Shown here in pieces: positions 25,098 to 34,580 of a stretch of 64,000 nt of DNA. Source of the DNA: Chitinophaga tropicalis. Its GTDB lineage: Bacteria; Bacteroidota; Bacteroidia; Chitinophagales; Chitinophagaceae. A program made the translations under genes and the position numbers. The stretch lies in NCBI RefSeq assembly GCF_009758205.1, contig NZ_WRXN01000008.1:186001-250000 (forward strand), in the 5' to 3' direction. The stretch's first letter is position 1. Every line of letters begins with the position of its first letter. The notes under the pieces are model-generated. The model made no database searches. It had not been told where the DNA came from and was given only the letters and a program-made list of their open reading frames with translations.

Positions 25098-26033
25098 TTA
25101 AAATCTTATTACAACTCTCCCTTTTACCTTCTCCCCTTTCTCAATCTTTGTAATGATGTCAATTGCCTCTGAGAAGCCAATTTCCTTCGCGATGCCTGCT
25201 TTTAAGCTTTCTTTGACCGCAATATCGGCAAATTCTGTAAGATGGCTCATTCCTGCTGTTGCAAATGTCATTCTATATTTACCCGAAAATAAACCTCTCA
25301 GCATCCGTTTTGGAGTAGGATTGATATCTACGAACTTTCCTTTGGGGTTAAGCATAGAGAAACCAATTGCAGGTTCCATCAGTCCGGAAGTATCAAACAC
25401 CAGATCAAATGGTTTAATATTTTTCCAATAGTTCTTATCTGCATAATTAAATACAGCATTAAGCCCTAAGTCTTTGGCTCTTTCCATATCATTTTCTGAA
25501 CAGGTGCCGGCAACAAAAGCTCCTTTTGATCTTGCCAATTGTACAGCCATTGCTCCAACAGCGCCCATACAACCATTGATCAGAACCCTTGACCTTTTCG
25601 AAATATTTCCTTTTATGAATAAAGCTGCCCAGGCTGTTGCGCAAGGTATGGGAAGGCAAGAGGCTTCTGAGAAAGAAATTTGTGAGGGTTTCTTTGAAAT
25701 ATATCCGGCAGGTGTGATCAATGCTTCGGCAAAAGCCCCGGGGTGTTTTACATCCATAGTACCAAAAACTTCATCTCCTATCCGTACATTATTTACCTCT
25801 TTTCCCACGGCTTCAACAATACCCGAGAAGTCATTACCAATACCTTTTGGGAACCTGTTGGACATAAATAACTTTAAAGCTCCTTTCCTTTGCTTCCAGT
25901 CTAATGGATTAATTGCTGCAGCCCTGACCTTTATCTTTACTTCATTGCTTTTTAGCTGAGGCAATTCATAATCTCCCATATACATTTCAGAAGCTTCTCC
26001 ATAACGGTCAAACTGAATTCTTTTGATTTTCAT
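25098..26033 (-). CDS. Zinc-independent medium-chain alcohol dehydrogenase/quinone oxidoreductase
   Basis: A 311-residue medium-chain dehydrogenase/reductase (MDR). The N-terminal GroES-like domain (about 1-120) has AAINPLDWKQRKG and GNDFSGIVEAVG, and the Rossmann domain (about 125-270) has the NAD(P)-binding motif NGCMGAVGAMAVQLARSKGA. The Cys/His set of zinc-containing alcohol dehydrogenases is missing, which fits the quinone-oxidoreductase-like branch that reduces alkenals or quinones with NADPH. It is co-transcribed with the AraC-family gene 9 bp downstream. It may be a detoxification enzyme induced by the regulator's ligand; this is inferred. Confidence 0.88.
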   Translation of the reverse strand: MKIKRIQFDRYGEASEMYMGDYELPQLKSNEVKIKVRAAAINPLDWKQRKGALKLFMSNRFPKGIGNDFSGIVEAVGKEVNNVRIGDEVFGTMDVKHPGAFAEALITPAGYISKKPSQISFSEASCLPIPCATAWAALFIKGNISKRSRVLINGCMGAVGAMAVQLARSKGAFVAGTCSENDMERAKDLGLNAVFNYADKNYWKNIKPFDLVFDTSGLMEPAIGFSMLNPKGKFVDINPTPKRMLRGLFSGKYRMTFATAGMSHLTEFADIAVKESLKAGIAKEIGFSEAIDIITKIEKGEKVKGRVVIRF

Positions 26034-26271
26034 TTTACTTTTTTTGATACAACAAAGGTCGATAACAGGTTAAAAAACGCTGTAACCGAATTTGACTATG
26101 TTGTAGCTAAAAATGAAAATCTGTGTATGGTCTGGTTGAAATTGTGCTTATTTTCTATTTAGTCTTACGATAATCAGGGATGAAAAACTTCTAACGCCTA
26201 TTTTTATACTTTCTTCATCAACATTAAAATCAGGCGCATAATTCATTACAACAACACTGCATTATGATGAC

Positions 26272-29200
26272 CTAAAATCCTTCATAAATAATTCTTGTAA
26301 ACTGCAGGTATCCTTTTTCCTCGATCATACGCCAGAATGGCGCTGAGGTAGGCAGTCCGGCTATTTTGGGGGTGTAATGCCCGCTGATGCTTTCGAGTAA
26401 CAGGGTACCATCTCTTTGTAATGTTACTTCTCCTGCAATATATACCAGCCGGCCTTCGCCTTCAATAGCTGCGTGTTTAAGCGCTTCCGTGCCCACTCTC
26501 AGTGTAAAGTCATCAAACGACAGCACGAATTTATAGCCCATGCCAACGTTATTCGTTAACAGGTTGCCTATTTCCCTCCGGGAGTCCAGCCACATATTTT
26601 CTCCTGTGGCGGTGGTTCTTTCCCGGTAATCTATTTCCTCATCCAGCAATTGGCCCAGCCTATTTCTCCAAAAGGGGTTGCCATAGGCATCACTGCCGGG
26701 CAGATCGCCGCCTATGAGAGGAGATTCATATACCCCGTGTGCCCCTTCCATGGCAAGGCGTTCTGCGGGGCTGAAGCCATCATTAATGTCACGCATTGTC
26801 TGGTAAATGGATACGGCTTTCTCATCGTCAATGTCTCCTATCTGCCGGGCTCTGCTCAGCGCCCGTAAGAAAGTAGCGTCAGTTTCTTCTTCTGCCGCGC
26901 GCCGGGCGGCGATCATCGCTCCGTCTGCGGCCAGCTCTTCCGGTATTTCGGCGCCGGCGGTAAATATATCGGCAATAAACTGGAGCACCGCCAGGATAAT
27001 ACCACCTCCCAGAGTATGACCGGAAGGGTCAACATATTTCACGGGGTTATTTACCGTGTAAGCATAGCGGTTAAACACATCCGTTTGCAGCCGGTGCCCG
27101 CCTGGCCGGTCATCTGCTGTGGTAAAGCGGCCGGTTACCGGGTCGTAATACCGGGCATCAAAGTAATAAAGTCCGCTGCCATCCAGCTCCTTACTACCGA
27201 AAAGGTAGGTGGCAGTATCCTGTCCGCTTACAGCAGCCAGGCTTCCAAACGGTGCATATTGTACCTGGCTGGCGGTGTTGCCCAGGGTATCGGTGGTAAG
27301 AACGGTAGAGCCGATAAAATTCTGATGCAGGTAACTAATGCCACGCGGAGAAAATGCGCCACCCGATGCAGCACCGGCATTAACGGCAGCGATCATGCTT
27401 GCCGGCGAGCAAACGTACTTAGTGGTCCATACGCTATCTGCACTGGTATACACGGTATAATGCGGACTAATATAGTAAGTGGTAATGCCCTGCTGGTAAT
27501 CTTTCTTTATCAGCCTGTTTCCCGATTCATTATACATAAATGTAAAGAGGGTATCAGCGCCGGAGAGAACAGCAGTCAGCTGGTTGTATACATTGTAGAC
27601 ATACGTTTGTCTTACGGAGTCCTGTCCCTTGTAAAGGGTGCGCCAGGAAAGATTGCCGTTACTGTCGTAGCCGGCTGTGAAGTAAGGATTGTTGTTGTTA
27701 TAACCTGCCGTTACCTGGTACTGGTTGTTATATTGATAAACAACACTGTCTTTACGCAGCAGATTTCCTGAAGAATCGTAGGCATAGCCTGCAGCGCCGT
27801 AACTTCCTACAGCGCTATCCAGGCGGTTATTGAGCGTGTACTGGTAAAGCTCGCTATTCGAGGCATTCAGGCTATCTGTTATGGCGGTAATGTTGTTGAC
27901 CAGGTTCCATGTATATGACTTATTCACGAACGTCTGACCGTTTGCGTTGTTAATGCTGTAGCCGGCCAGGCTGCCAAAAGGATTAAAGCTGGCTGTACGT
28001 GAGGTCTGGTTGCCGTAATTCAGCTGTGTCTCATTGCCCGCCGCATCATATTGCCCATAGGTAAGATAGTTCTGAGGCGATCCATTCCCGTTTGCATCTG
28101 TCATGCTCACCTGTTGCAGATAGCCATTATCATAGTAGCTGTACTGCGCAGTGGACTGATCGGGGTATTGCAGGCTATTCACTACTTTATCAGGATTGTA
28201 GGTAATGTCTTCTGTGTAGTCCTGTCCGCCGATATGCAGGGTAGCATTTACCTGCTGATGATAAGCATCGTAGGCGTAGGTGTAATAGACACTGGTATCT
28301 TCCAGTATCACCTTGCAGCGGTTGGTCATACCGTTGGCGATTCCCGGTACATCGTACTGGAAGCTGATGGTACCGGTGGGTGATTGCCTGGTTATTTCCC
28401 TTCCCAGCGCATCGTACTGATGCACGATTGTATCGCCGGTATTATTCACTTCCGCATAGTAATTGGAGGTGTAGTTGCGTAAGTACCAGGTGTTACCGCT
28501 TGCCGGATTGGTGGTGGCGATCATGTCTCCCAGGGAATTGAGCGTATAGGAGGTGATCAGTCCGCCGGGATCGGTAACGGCTGTGTTTCTGCCCAGCAGG
28601 TCATAGGCGAAACCTGTGATAAATCCGGCTTCATCCTGTCTTTGTGTAGTAACGCGGCCTCCATTGTAATAATCAAAATTGCGGTAGCTGGTGGTGGAAT
28701 CTGCTGAACCTACTGCATTTTTTATCATGATCTGCTTACCGGTGTAGCTGTACTGATTCAGGATAGTTTGTCCGCCAGGCCCGGGCAGACTGGCTGTAAT
28801 AATACGCTGGTAAGGATCATATTGATAAGTGCTGACCTGTGCCGTATCCTGTGCAAAGAATGGCAGGCTGGCTGTAACAACCTGGTTTTTGCTGTTGTAG
28901 GATTTCTTTTGCAGTACCGGTTGATGATTTTGTCCGCTCCAGCTATGCTGTATATCCCGGTTAAGTCCATCATAGCTCACTGTTGAACTGTCCCATTGCA
29001 AACCGTTCCAGTTGTTCCGTACCAGGCGTTGCCTGGTATAACCTGTTGCGCCGTTCAGGTAATAGAACACCTGTGATAGTACAACGGCGTTGCCGGAACT
29101 GTCCGGTCCCATCATCAGGCTATCTCTCCCAAACTGGTCGCTGATGGTTTGCAGGGTATTACCGTTTGCGTCTGTAGCAATAGCCAGTTTCCCGAAAGCA

Positions 29201-32200
29201 GGATCATAGGTCATAGTATTTACCAGTTTGTTGTTCCATTGATTGGGCGGGCTGGTCTGGATAACGGGGAAGGTATGATACGTACTGTCATACGCATATT
29301 GCGCGGTATCTCCAGCAAAGTTTACGACAGTTACTTTGTTGCCATAGGTATCATAAGCATATTGCTCACTCAGCCAGCTGCTGTCAGTGTCCAACCACGC
29401 TGTTTTGCTGACCGGCTGCCAGGTGGTACTGTCATACCGGTAAGCTGTGGCCTTCAATATATTGTTCCCTGCGCTATCGGCTGCCAGTGTGCTGGATGTG
29501 AGATAGCCGATATGCCAGCCGCTCGTATCGTTTATATAATTATTGATCGTGTATACTTTGTTGTATAGCTCCGTGGTATCGTTCAGCTGCACCAGCGTGG
29601 TTACGTTACCGAAAGCATCATAGTAATAATTTACACCCGTAGTATAGGCGAATGTGCCATAATCATAGTAATCGTTCCTGCGGGTAGCAGGTAGTACCTG
29701 GTAGCTTACGGAAGGCAGGAGGTCCAGGGAATCTGCCACTATGTTATAGGTAGTACGACGCTGTAACAACAGGTTACCCGAAAGATCATATTTACTGCTG
29801 TTATATACCCTGCCTGTAGCAGGATAGAGCTGCAGATACTGATTGGTAAGCATGTTACCTGCGCTGCTGTCTGTTACAGTGGTTTGCTGAAAGCCCAGCC
29901 ACCCGTATGCCTGTACATCCTGCAAGGAACCGCTATACCTATAGCTGTACGGGTAGCTATTCCCCAATCCGTCTGCCATTGTATAGTTTTGTACCACATA
30001 CCTGGCTGACTGCGTATGTACATAAGGGTAAGGGCTTAATTGTACAGGGGCGAGCGCCTGGCTATTATACCTGTTCTGTGTGCGCAGTTCTTCCAGTGCT
30101 GTACCGGTATTTGCCTGCGGGGTATACACAGCTGCATTGGTGATGGGCGCGTATTGTACAGCATACGTGCCGTTAATGCCATTATTGATACTGGTAACCA
30201 GGTTAGGCACCTGGTTGGCTGCCGGTATGGTGCCGGCTGTTGCATTGCCACCGTAGTAAATAGTAGCGGTATTGGCAGCAAACAGGTCGGCAATGCCGTC
30301 GCCGTTAAAGTCGCCGGACCATGTATTTTCTGACAGTAAAGCCGGTGAATTGCCGGTTTGCGCCTGAAACCTGTTGCCGGCATAATAGTAGATGGTAGAG
30401 GCGGTACCGTTGAGGGTGTAGAAGTCCATCGTTCCGTCCCCATTGAAATCGCTCAGCCAGTTTTCCGAGCTGCCCAGGTTAATGTTATTAAGCGGTATCG
30501 CGTTATTGAAGCCCTGGCCGTTGGAATAGTAAAGGTTATACTGAGTACCGGTATAAGCGAGCAGGTCTGCCAGGCCGTCGCTGTTATAATCTGCCAGCAG
30601 GTTATTTTGCATGCTGCTGCTGATGGTCATACCGGGCAGTGGGATGGAAGGCAGGAAGCTGCCGGTGTGTGAGAAATCAGAAAGATATAACGTTCCGCCT
30701 GTGTTACCGGCGGAAAAAAGGTCGGCCTGTCCGTCTCCGTTCACATCTCCTACAAAGATCTGGCTGCCGTTGAGAGACAGGTTATTGAGGTTTTGTACGG
30801 GATTAAAGCCGTTTCCATTGGCGATATACAGGTATCCTGTTGTGCCGGTAATGGAAAGGAAGTCGGCAAGGCCATCACCATTAAAATCTGCTGTCCATTG
30901 ACAGGTAGCGCAGGATTGGCTGAACTGGAAGTTATTAATAACTACCGGAGTGGTGTTAAATGCCTGTCCATTGCCATAGTATAGCAAACCGATGCCGGTC
31001 TTCGGTACCAGCAGATCCGGCAGGCCATCGCCGTTAAAGTCAGATACTGTAGAATTAGGTGTCACCAGCAGTGAACCTGACAGGGGCTGGGTAGTAAATC
31101 CACCGGGTGCGCCGTAATAGATATTTGTAATAGCGTTATTGCTTACCGGCGCCAGGTCGGTTATGCCGTCACCGTTAAAGTCGGCCACGTAACCGGTGTT
31201 AGCGCCGGGCCCGTTCCAGCTTATAGTCTGGCCCACCAGGCCAGAGGCCCCGTTGGTCCACTGAAAGGTAAGCGGCTGACTGGCCCCACCCTGTTTGCCG
31301 AGGAATACGACAGTCGCCAGGCGACTGATATTCAGTGGCGCAGTGCTGTCATACGAAAACAGATAGCTGTTTACCGGTGTGGTATCATTACCGGCCAGCA
31401 GGAAAGACTGTATAGCCTTCAGTCTTACAGATACGCTGTTACCTGCGCCACCGCTATATTGCATCAGCGTATCGGGCCGGGGCTCATAAAGGAACTGGAT
31501 CATTCTTCCGTTATAGGAGATAACATCCGGGTAGGCTGTACCGTCATTGGCGCTGCCGTTCATGGGAATTCCCTGTAAGTTTTTAGGCATACTGGTATAA
31601 GCATAAGAAACCGTGTTGCCTGTTGTAGAAGTCAGGCTGCTGATCAGCCATTTGCGTACTGATCCCTGAAGGCTGCTACCGGAAAAAGCAGGTCCCTGGG
31701 CTACTACCTGGCTGTTATATTGTGCCACTGATCCGTCTTCACGATATACAGTGAAGGAAGCGGGGCCTTGTCCGGCAGTACCATTGGCCACCACATTGCT
31801 CCATGACTGCTGTTCAGTATAATAACTACTACCTGCGTTAAAATACTGGCTGGCGCCGGAACTGTTGTTCATCAGCCGCGCGCCGTCCAGCGCAAACCTG
31901 TCGTTCGCATTATAGTTCACACCTCCCCGGAAGCCATCTTCCGGTACTGTGGCACCGGTACGGGTTACGGCCGACAGGCCGCTGAGTGAAAAGCCGGCGC
32001 CCAGCAGCCCGTTGGGCGACTGGCTGCTGTATGTCAGCTCCAGGCCGGGCTCTGCTCCTACGTTACCTGGCGGCAGCTGCAGGGGAATGGCATAAGTAAA
32101 TGCGCCATCCGGCGTAACAGTCATTTTTCCGTTGATAATGCCGTTAAATGAAGGAAGGATAGCCGGTACCGGCTGCTTAAGTTTGTTCACGCGCTTGCGT

Positions 32201-32262
32201 TGACCTGCTGCTGCATGGGAAAGCAACAGCAATGCCAGGCAGGCATAATAGTAGTTTTTCAT
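26272..32262 (-). CDS. Giant secreted SpvB/FG-GAP/RHS-repeat protein with variable C-terminal domain
   Basis: About 1996 residues from the ATG at 32262, which gives signal peptide MKNYYYACLALLLLSHAAAG (the frame is open to 32307). Order: SpvB/TcB-like N-terminal region (PLQLPPGNVGAEPGLELTYS, GLLGAGFSLSGLSAVTR), seven FG-GAP repeats with DxNxDGxxD calcium loops (such as DFNGDGITDL and DFNGDGLADF), a TcB-like middle, many YD/RHS repeats (YAYDSSGNLL, YDALGREITRQS), and the RHS core YYFDARYYDPVTGRF ending VDPSG. A 248-residue tail (DNA 26275-27018) follows with no RHS similarity. This is the plan of RHS/Tc polymorphic toxins, where the shell encloses a C-terminal effector. It is the last gene of an operon with two small beta-sandwich proteins. 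No immunity gene lies downstream. There is no T9SS domain. Confidence 0.85.
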   Translation of the reverse strand: MKNYYYACLALLLLSHAAAGQRKRVNKLKQPVPAILPSFNGIINGKMTVTPDGAFTYAIPLQLPPGNVGAEPGLELTYSSQSPNGLLGAGFSLSGLSAVTRTGATVPEDGFRGGVNYNANDRFALDGARLMNNSSGASQYFNAGSSYYTEQQSWSNVVANGTAGQGPASFTVYREDGSVAQYNSQVVAQGPAFSGSSLQGSVRKWLISSLTSTTGNTVSYAYTSMPKNLQGIPMNGSANDGTAYPDVISYNGRMIQFLYEPRPDTLMQYSGGAGNSVSVRLKAIQSFLLAGNDTTPVNSYLFSYDSTAPLNISRLATVVFLGKQGGASQPLTFQWTNGASGLVGQTISWNGPGANTGYVADFNGDGITDLAPVSNNAITNIYYGAPGGFTTQPLSGSLLVTPNSTVSDFNGDGLPDLLVPKTGIGLLYYGNGQAFNTTPVVINNFQFSQSCATCQWTADFNGDGLADFLSITGTTGYLYIANGNGFNPVQNLNNLSLNGSQIFVGDVNGDGQADLFSAGNTGGTLYLSDFSHTGSFLPSIPLPGMTISSSMQNNLLADYNSDGLADLLAYTGTQYNLYYSNGQGFNNAIPLNNINLGSSENWLSDFNGDGTMDFYTLNGTASTIYYYAGNRFQAQTGNSPALLSENTWSGDFNGDGIADLFAANTATIYYGGNATAGTIPAANQVPNLVTSINNGINGTYAVQYAPITNAAVYTPQANTGTALEELRTQNRYNSQALAPVQLSPYPYVHTQSARYVVQNYTMADGLGNSYPYSYRYSGSLQDVQAYGWLGFQQTTVTDSSAGNMLTNQYLQLYPATGRVYNSSKYDLSGNLLLQRRTTYNIVADSLDLLPSVSYQVLPATRRNDYYDYGTFAYTTGVNYYYDAFGNVTTLVQLNDTTELYNKVYTINNYINDTSGWHIGYLTSSTLAADSAGNNILKATAYRYDSTTWQPVSKTAWLDTDSSWLSEQYAYDTYGNKVTVVNFAGDTAQYAYDSTYHTFPVIQTSPPNQWNNKLVNTMTYDPAFGKLAIATDANGNTLQTISDQFGRDSLMMGPDSSGNAVVLSQVFYYLNGATGYTRQRLVRNNWNGLQWDSSTVSYDGLNRDIQHSWSGQNHQPVLQKKSYNSKNQVVTASLPFFAQDTAQVSTYQYDPYQRIITASLPGPGGQTILNQYSYTGKQIMIKNAVGSADSTTSYRNFDYYNGGRVTTQRQDEAGFITGFAYDLLGRNTAVTDPGGLITSYTLNSLGDMIATTNPASGNTWYLRNYTSNYYAEVNNTGDTIVHQYDALGREITRQSPTGTISFQYDVPGIANGMTNRCKVILEDTSVYYTYAYDAYHQQVNATLHIGGQDYTEDITYNPDKVVNSLQYPDQSTAQYSYYDNGYLQQVSMTDANGNGSPQNYLTYGQYDAAGNETQLNYGNQTSRTASFNPFGSLAGYSINNANGQTFVNKSYTWNLVNNITAITDSLNASNSELYQYTLNNRLDSAVGSYGAAGYAYDSSGNLLRKDSVVYQYNNQYQVTAGYNNNNPYFTAGYDSNGNLSWRTLYKGQDSVRQTYVYNVYNQLTAVLSGADTLFTFMYNESGNRLIKKDYQQGITTYYISPHYTVYTSADSVWTTKYVCSPASMIAAVNAGAASGGAFSPRGISYLHQNFIGSTVLTTDTLGNTASQVQYAPFGSLAAVSGQDTATYLFGSKELDGSGLYYFDARYYDPVTGRFTTADDRPGGHRLQTDVFNRYAYTVNNPVKYVDPSGHTLGGGIILAVLQFIADIFTAGAEIPEELAADGAMIAARRAAEEETDATFLRALSRARQIGDIDDEKAVSIYQTMRDINDGFSPAERLAMEGAHGVYESPLIGGDLPGSDAYGNPFWRNRLGQLLDEEIDYRERTTATGENMWLDSRREIGNLLTNNVGMGYKFVLSFDDFTLRVGTEALKHAAIEGEGRLVYIAGEVTLQRDGTLLLESISGHYTPKIAGLPTSAPFWRMIEEKGYLQFTRIIYEGF

Positions 32263-32284
32263 AGCCTGGAGTAAAGCGTCGTGT

Positions 32285-32716
32285 TTATTGCACGGCGATG
32301 GTGACATTAAAAGTGTAGTTATAGCCGTCGTCAGACGTAGGCGTAGTAGCGCCGCTGGCGGAGTATCCTACGCCTGTTACAATCTGTGGCTGGTCGCCTC
32401 CGTTAAAGGCGTCCAGGTCCCAGGTAATAGTCAGCTGACTACCATTGGGCAGGTTAAAGGTAGCGGTGCCGCAGGTTGTAGAAGTTGCAGGCACCGGTCC
32501 CTGTTCGGTACTCGTCCATTGCTGTCTATAAGTGGCTTCCAGGATAGTGGCTGAAGTGTTGTTATCCAGTGTGGTGCACACCAGCGGAGGGAAACCAATA
32601 TTCGTATAATCGCTGTTCTGCAGGAAAGACAGGCTGTTAAAAGTGATAGCACCCTGCCCGGTATTGTTTGTGACGATTACAGTAACGCCACAGGTCTGGC
32701 TGTTATTCCAACTCAT
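32285..32716 (-). CDS. Small beta-sandwich-like protein, operon partner of the RHS protein
   Basis: A 143-residue protein without a signal peptide, rich in Thr/Asn/Gly and beta-strand patterns: CGVTVIVTNNTGQGAITFNS at the start, TATFNLPNGSQLTITWDLDA in the middle and a strongly beta C-terminus ending YNYTFNVTIAVQ. The opening pattern, an Asn-rich V-x-V-TNNT strand, is shared with the neighbouring 32728-33153 product, so the two may be distant paralogues or partners. The gene starts 11 bp after the neighbour ends, and its stop lies 22 bp before the RHS ATG. I do not recognise a named family; a lectin-, pore- or shell-associated role is speculation. Confidence 0.65.
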   Translation of the reverse strand: MSWNNSQTCGVTVIVTNNTGQGAITFNSLSFLQNSDYTNIGFPPLVCTTLDNNTSATILEATYRQQWTSTEQGPVPATSTTCGTATFNLPNGSQLTITWDLDAFNGGDQPQIVTGVGYSASGATTPTSDDGYNYTFNVTIAVQ

Positions 32717-32727
32717 GGTAAAAAGGA

Positions 32728-33153
32728 TTAGATGTTCAGACTGATAGTTACATAAACTGTTAAAACAGTGCCTATGGGTGGGTCAGTAGCGCTCAGTGAC
32801 TGTCCGTCGAGGTTGGCCGAGCAACTTACCACGTATAAGGTACCGGAGGAAGGCACGTTGGTAAGTCCTGCATAGAAATAGACGTTTGAACTGCCGGCTG
32901 TTCCCTCCTGGTCGTGAGGGTTATTAAAAGTAAAGGTAAGTACTGTACCGTCGGTAAGCGTATAAGTTACATACCCGGTTACCCCATGTGCGGCCCCTGG
33001 CGTTTTTTTGAATGAAAAGACCAGGGTTTGTCCGGAGTTGGCAGCTATGGTCTGCGCTGCCAGCGGATCTTCCTCTCCATGTTCCAGATTGGTGGTGGGA
33101 CTGTAGGAATCTGAGGTATTGTTGGTAACATAACAAAGAATATCTTCTGCCAT
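32728..33153 (-). CDS. Aegerolysin/crystal-protein-ET79-like small beta-sandwich protein
   Basis: 141 residues from the ATG at 33153 (MAEDILCYVTNNTSDSY); the frame is open to 33216 but the extra N-terminus looks non-coding. The pattern NNTS...NLEHGEEDPL...TIAANSG followed by GVTGYVTYTLTDGTVLTFTF and NNPHD matches, from memory, the layout of bacterial aegerolysins annotated as crystal protein ET79, small beta-sandwiches that bind membrane lipids and often act with a partner in insecticidal or pore-forming pairs. No signal peptide is seen. It is the first gene of the three-gene operon ending in the giant RHS protein. The family call is tentative and needs a profile search. Confidence 0.5.
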   Translation of the reverse strand: MAEDILCYVTNNTSDSYSPTTNLEHGEEDPLAAQTIAANSGQTLVFSFKKTPGAAHGVTGYVTYTLTDGTVLTFTFNNPHDQEGTAGSSNVYFYAGLTNVPSSGTLYVVSCSANLDGQSLSATDPPIGTVLTVYVTISLNI

Positions 33154-33656
33154 AGGGTATATATTGAGGTTTAATATAAATGCAGATCCGGGAACGACAA
33201 TCAAAAATCCAGACAATTAATCAATTTTAATTGTGCGGGTTACAAAGATTGATTCAAAATAAATTAAAAATTTGTTTTTGGAAAATAATTTTTGTCCCGG
33301 TTGATTCTGCCAATTGGTGTAAATATCACTGATGTGCAAAATTCCGGTGAGCGTATTCCGGGAAGATCAGACCTTTCGTGATTGCCCTCAAATTTGACGT
33401 GATCACCCCTCTTCAAACTAAATTATGGGTTTTACTTTAGTGTTCAATTGCAGGACAAGCTGCAAAACTCAATCAACGATGAAAATATAACAACATGGGT
33501 AAACTAATAATTAATGACAGGCGGAGTGATCCTTACTTACCAACCTGTTGCCGGCAAGTAACAGATAAGCAATAATGATATATAAGTGGAGCAGCTACCA
33601 TTTCAAAAACGGGCGGAGCCGAAAAGCCAGATGAGTAGGAACAAAAATATTATCTT
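33154..33656. other. Divergent intergenic region before the RHS operon and the SRPBCC gene
   Basis: About 500 bp. The part next to the operon (33217-33300) is very AT-rich and should hold its promoter, but no full TAnnTTTG/TTTG pair could be fixed. A short inverted repeat (caattaa...ttaattg) occurs near 33215-33235. A 26-codon frame from ATG 33495 has no other support. Confidence 0.4.
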
Positions 33657-34106
33657 ATGTCAAGCAACACCGTTTCGCTGCACAGAGTTCTTAAAACATC
33701 GCCGGAAAAAGTATTCCGCGCATTTACTGAGCCTTCCGCCATTGCGTCGTGGTTACCTCCTTATGGCTTTCTTTGCACTGTTCATCAGATGGAGGTAAAG
33801 CCGGGGGGCACTCATAAGATGTCATTCCAAAATTTTTCAACCGGGAATAGTCATTCATTTGGTGGCACGTACCTGGAAATTAAACCTTCTGAGTTTTTAA
33901 AATACACTGATAAGTTTGACGATCCGAACCTGCCGGGAGAGATGACCACTTCTGTGTCTCTCCGGAAAACTATTGCAGGTACAGAGATAAAAATTACACA
34001 GGAAGGGATTCCTGCTGCTATACCTGCAGAAATGTGCTACCTGGGCTGGCAGGAATCGCTGGAAAAGCTGGCTAAGCTGGTGGAGCCTGAGATACCGGAT
34101 GCCTGA
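33657..34106 (+). CDS. SRPBCC/AHSA1 family protein
   Basis: A 149-residue protein of the SRPBCC superfamily, AHSA1-like branch. Features are the N-terminal LHRVLKTSPEKVFRAFTEP (beta-alpha entry with the Val-Phe-Arg-Ala-Phe block), WLPPYGF, VKPGGTHKMSF, and the C-terminal helix GWQESLEKLAKLVEPE that closes the hydrophobic cavity. Members bind small hydrophobic ligands; many are uncharacterised. It is not adjacent to an ArsR gene, its usual partner. It stands alone between the RHS operon (divergent) and the HxlR/SDR pair. Confidence 0.85.
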   Translation: MSSNTVSLHRVLKTSPEKVFRAFTEPSAIASWLPPYGFLCTVHQMEVKPGGTHKMSFQNFSTGNSHSFGGTYLEIKPSEFLKYTDKFDDPNLPGEMTTSVSLRKTIAGTEIKITQEGIPAAIPAEMCYLGWQESLEKLAKLVEPEIPDA

Positions 34107-34143
34107 TCTGCTGAGAGATAGTATCCTTCCGGTGTATGAGTAA

Positions 34144-34177
34144 ACAGCCGCATAAATCGTGTGATCTATGCGGCTGT
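34144..34177. terminator. Hairpin between convergent SRPBCC and HxlR genes
   Basis: An 11-bp perfect stem (34144-34154 with 34167-34177) with a 12-nt loop in the 120-bp gap between the two convergent genes. It lacks a T-run, so termination is likely but not certain. Confidence 0.5.
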
Positions 34178-34227
34178 GGTGCTGTTACTGTTGTAGCTAC
34201 GCGATAGCGAAAAATTAATGATGCAAA

Positions 34228-34578
34228 CTATTTCCCGAGAATTTCCTTCCGGTGCTTTATTCCCCATTCTGTGAGGTTATTGATGATGGTCTGCAATGTT
34301 TTTCCATGTTCAGTAAGCTCATACTGAACGGTTACAGGCTGGGAGTCTAAAACGGTTCGTTTAACCAGTTTGTTTAATTCCAGTTCCTTTAATTCCTTGC
34401 TCAGCATTTTGTTGGAAATACCATCTATATCATCCAAAATGTCGGAAAATCTTCTTTTGTTGTAATAGCAGATAGAGGAAATGATAGCTATTTTCCATTT
34501 CCCGCTTAATACGTCCATTGAATCCTGGACAGCCCGCATTTCATTTTTGTGTTCCTTTTCCAAATAATTGCACGTCAT
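34228..34578 (-). CDS. HxlR family transcriptional regulator
   Basis: A 116-residue winged-helix regulator of the HxlR/YodB type. It has the family's N-terminal cysteine (Cys3 in MTCNYL), the block MDVLSGKWKIAIISSI, the recognition helix region RFSDILDDIDGISNKMLSKE and the wing region VKRTVLDSQPVTVQYELTEHG. In YodB/HypR-type members the N-terminal Cys senses quinones, aldehydes or oxidants. It is divergent from the SDR gene, with five GTTAC repeats in the shared promoter region, so it very probably represses itself and the dehydrogenase. Confidence 0.92.
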   Translation of the reverse strand: MTCNYLEKEHKNEMRAVQDSMDVLSGKWKIAIISSICYYNKRRFSDILDDIDGISNKMLSKELKELELNKLVKRTVLDSQPVTVQYELTEHGKTLQTIINNLTEWGIKHRKEILGK

Positions 34579-34580
34579 AA

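Noticed and set aside
27016..27771. Plus-strand open frame of 251 codons opposite the RHS gene
   Set aside because: It lies wholly within the minus-strand RHS coding region and its composition is that of a reversed repeat-rich gene; no start signals or recognisable motifs.
30250..31200. Regularly spaced repeats that at first look like an array
   Set aside because: They are the coding repeats for FG-GAP calcium loops (DFNGDG-type) in the RHS protein; spacing is irregular and in frame, so not CRISPR.
33495..33575. 26-codon frame beginning MGKLIINDRR before the SRPBCC gene
   Set aside because: No ribosome-binding site, no terminator and no recognisable peptide type; likely chance.
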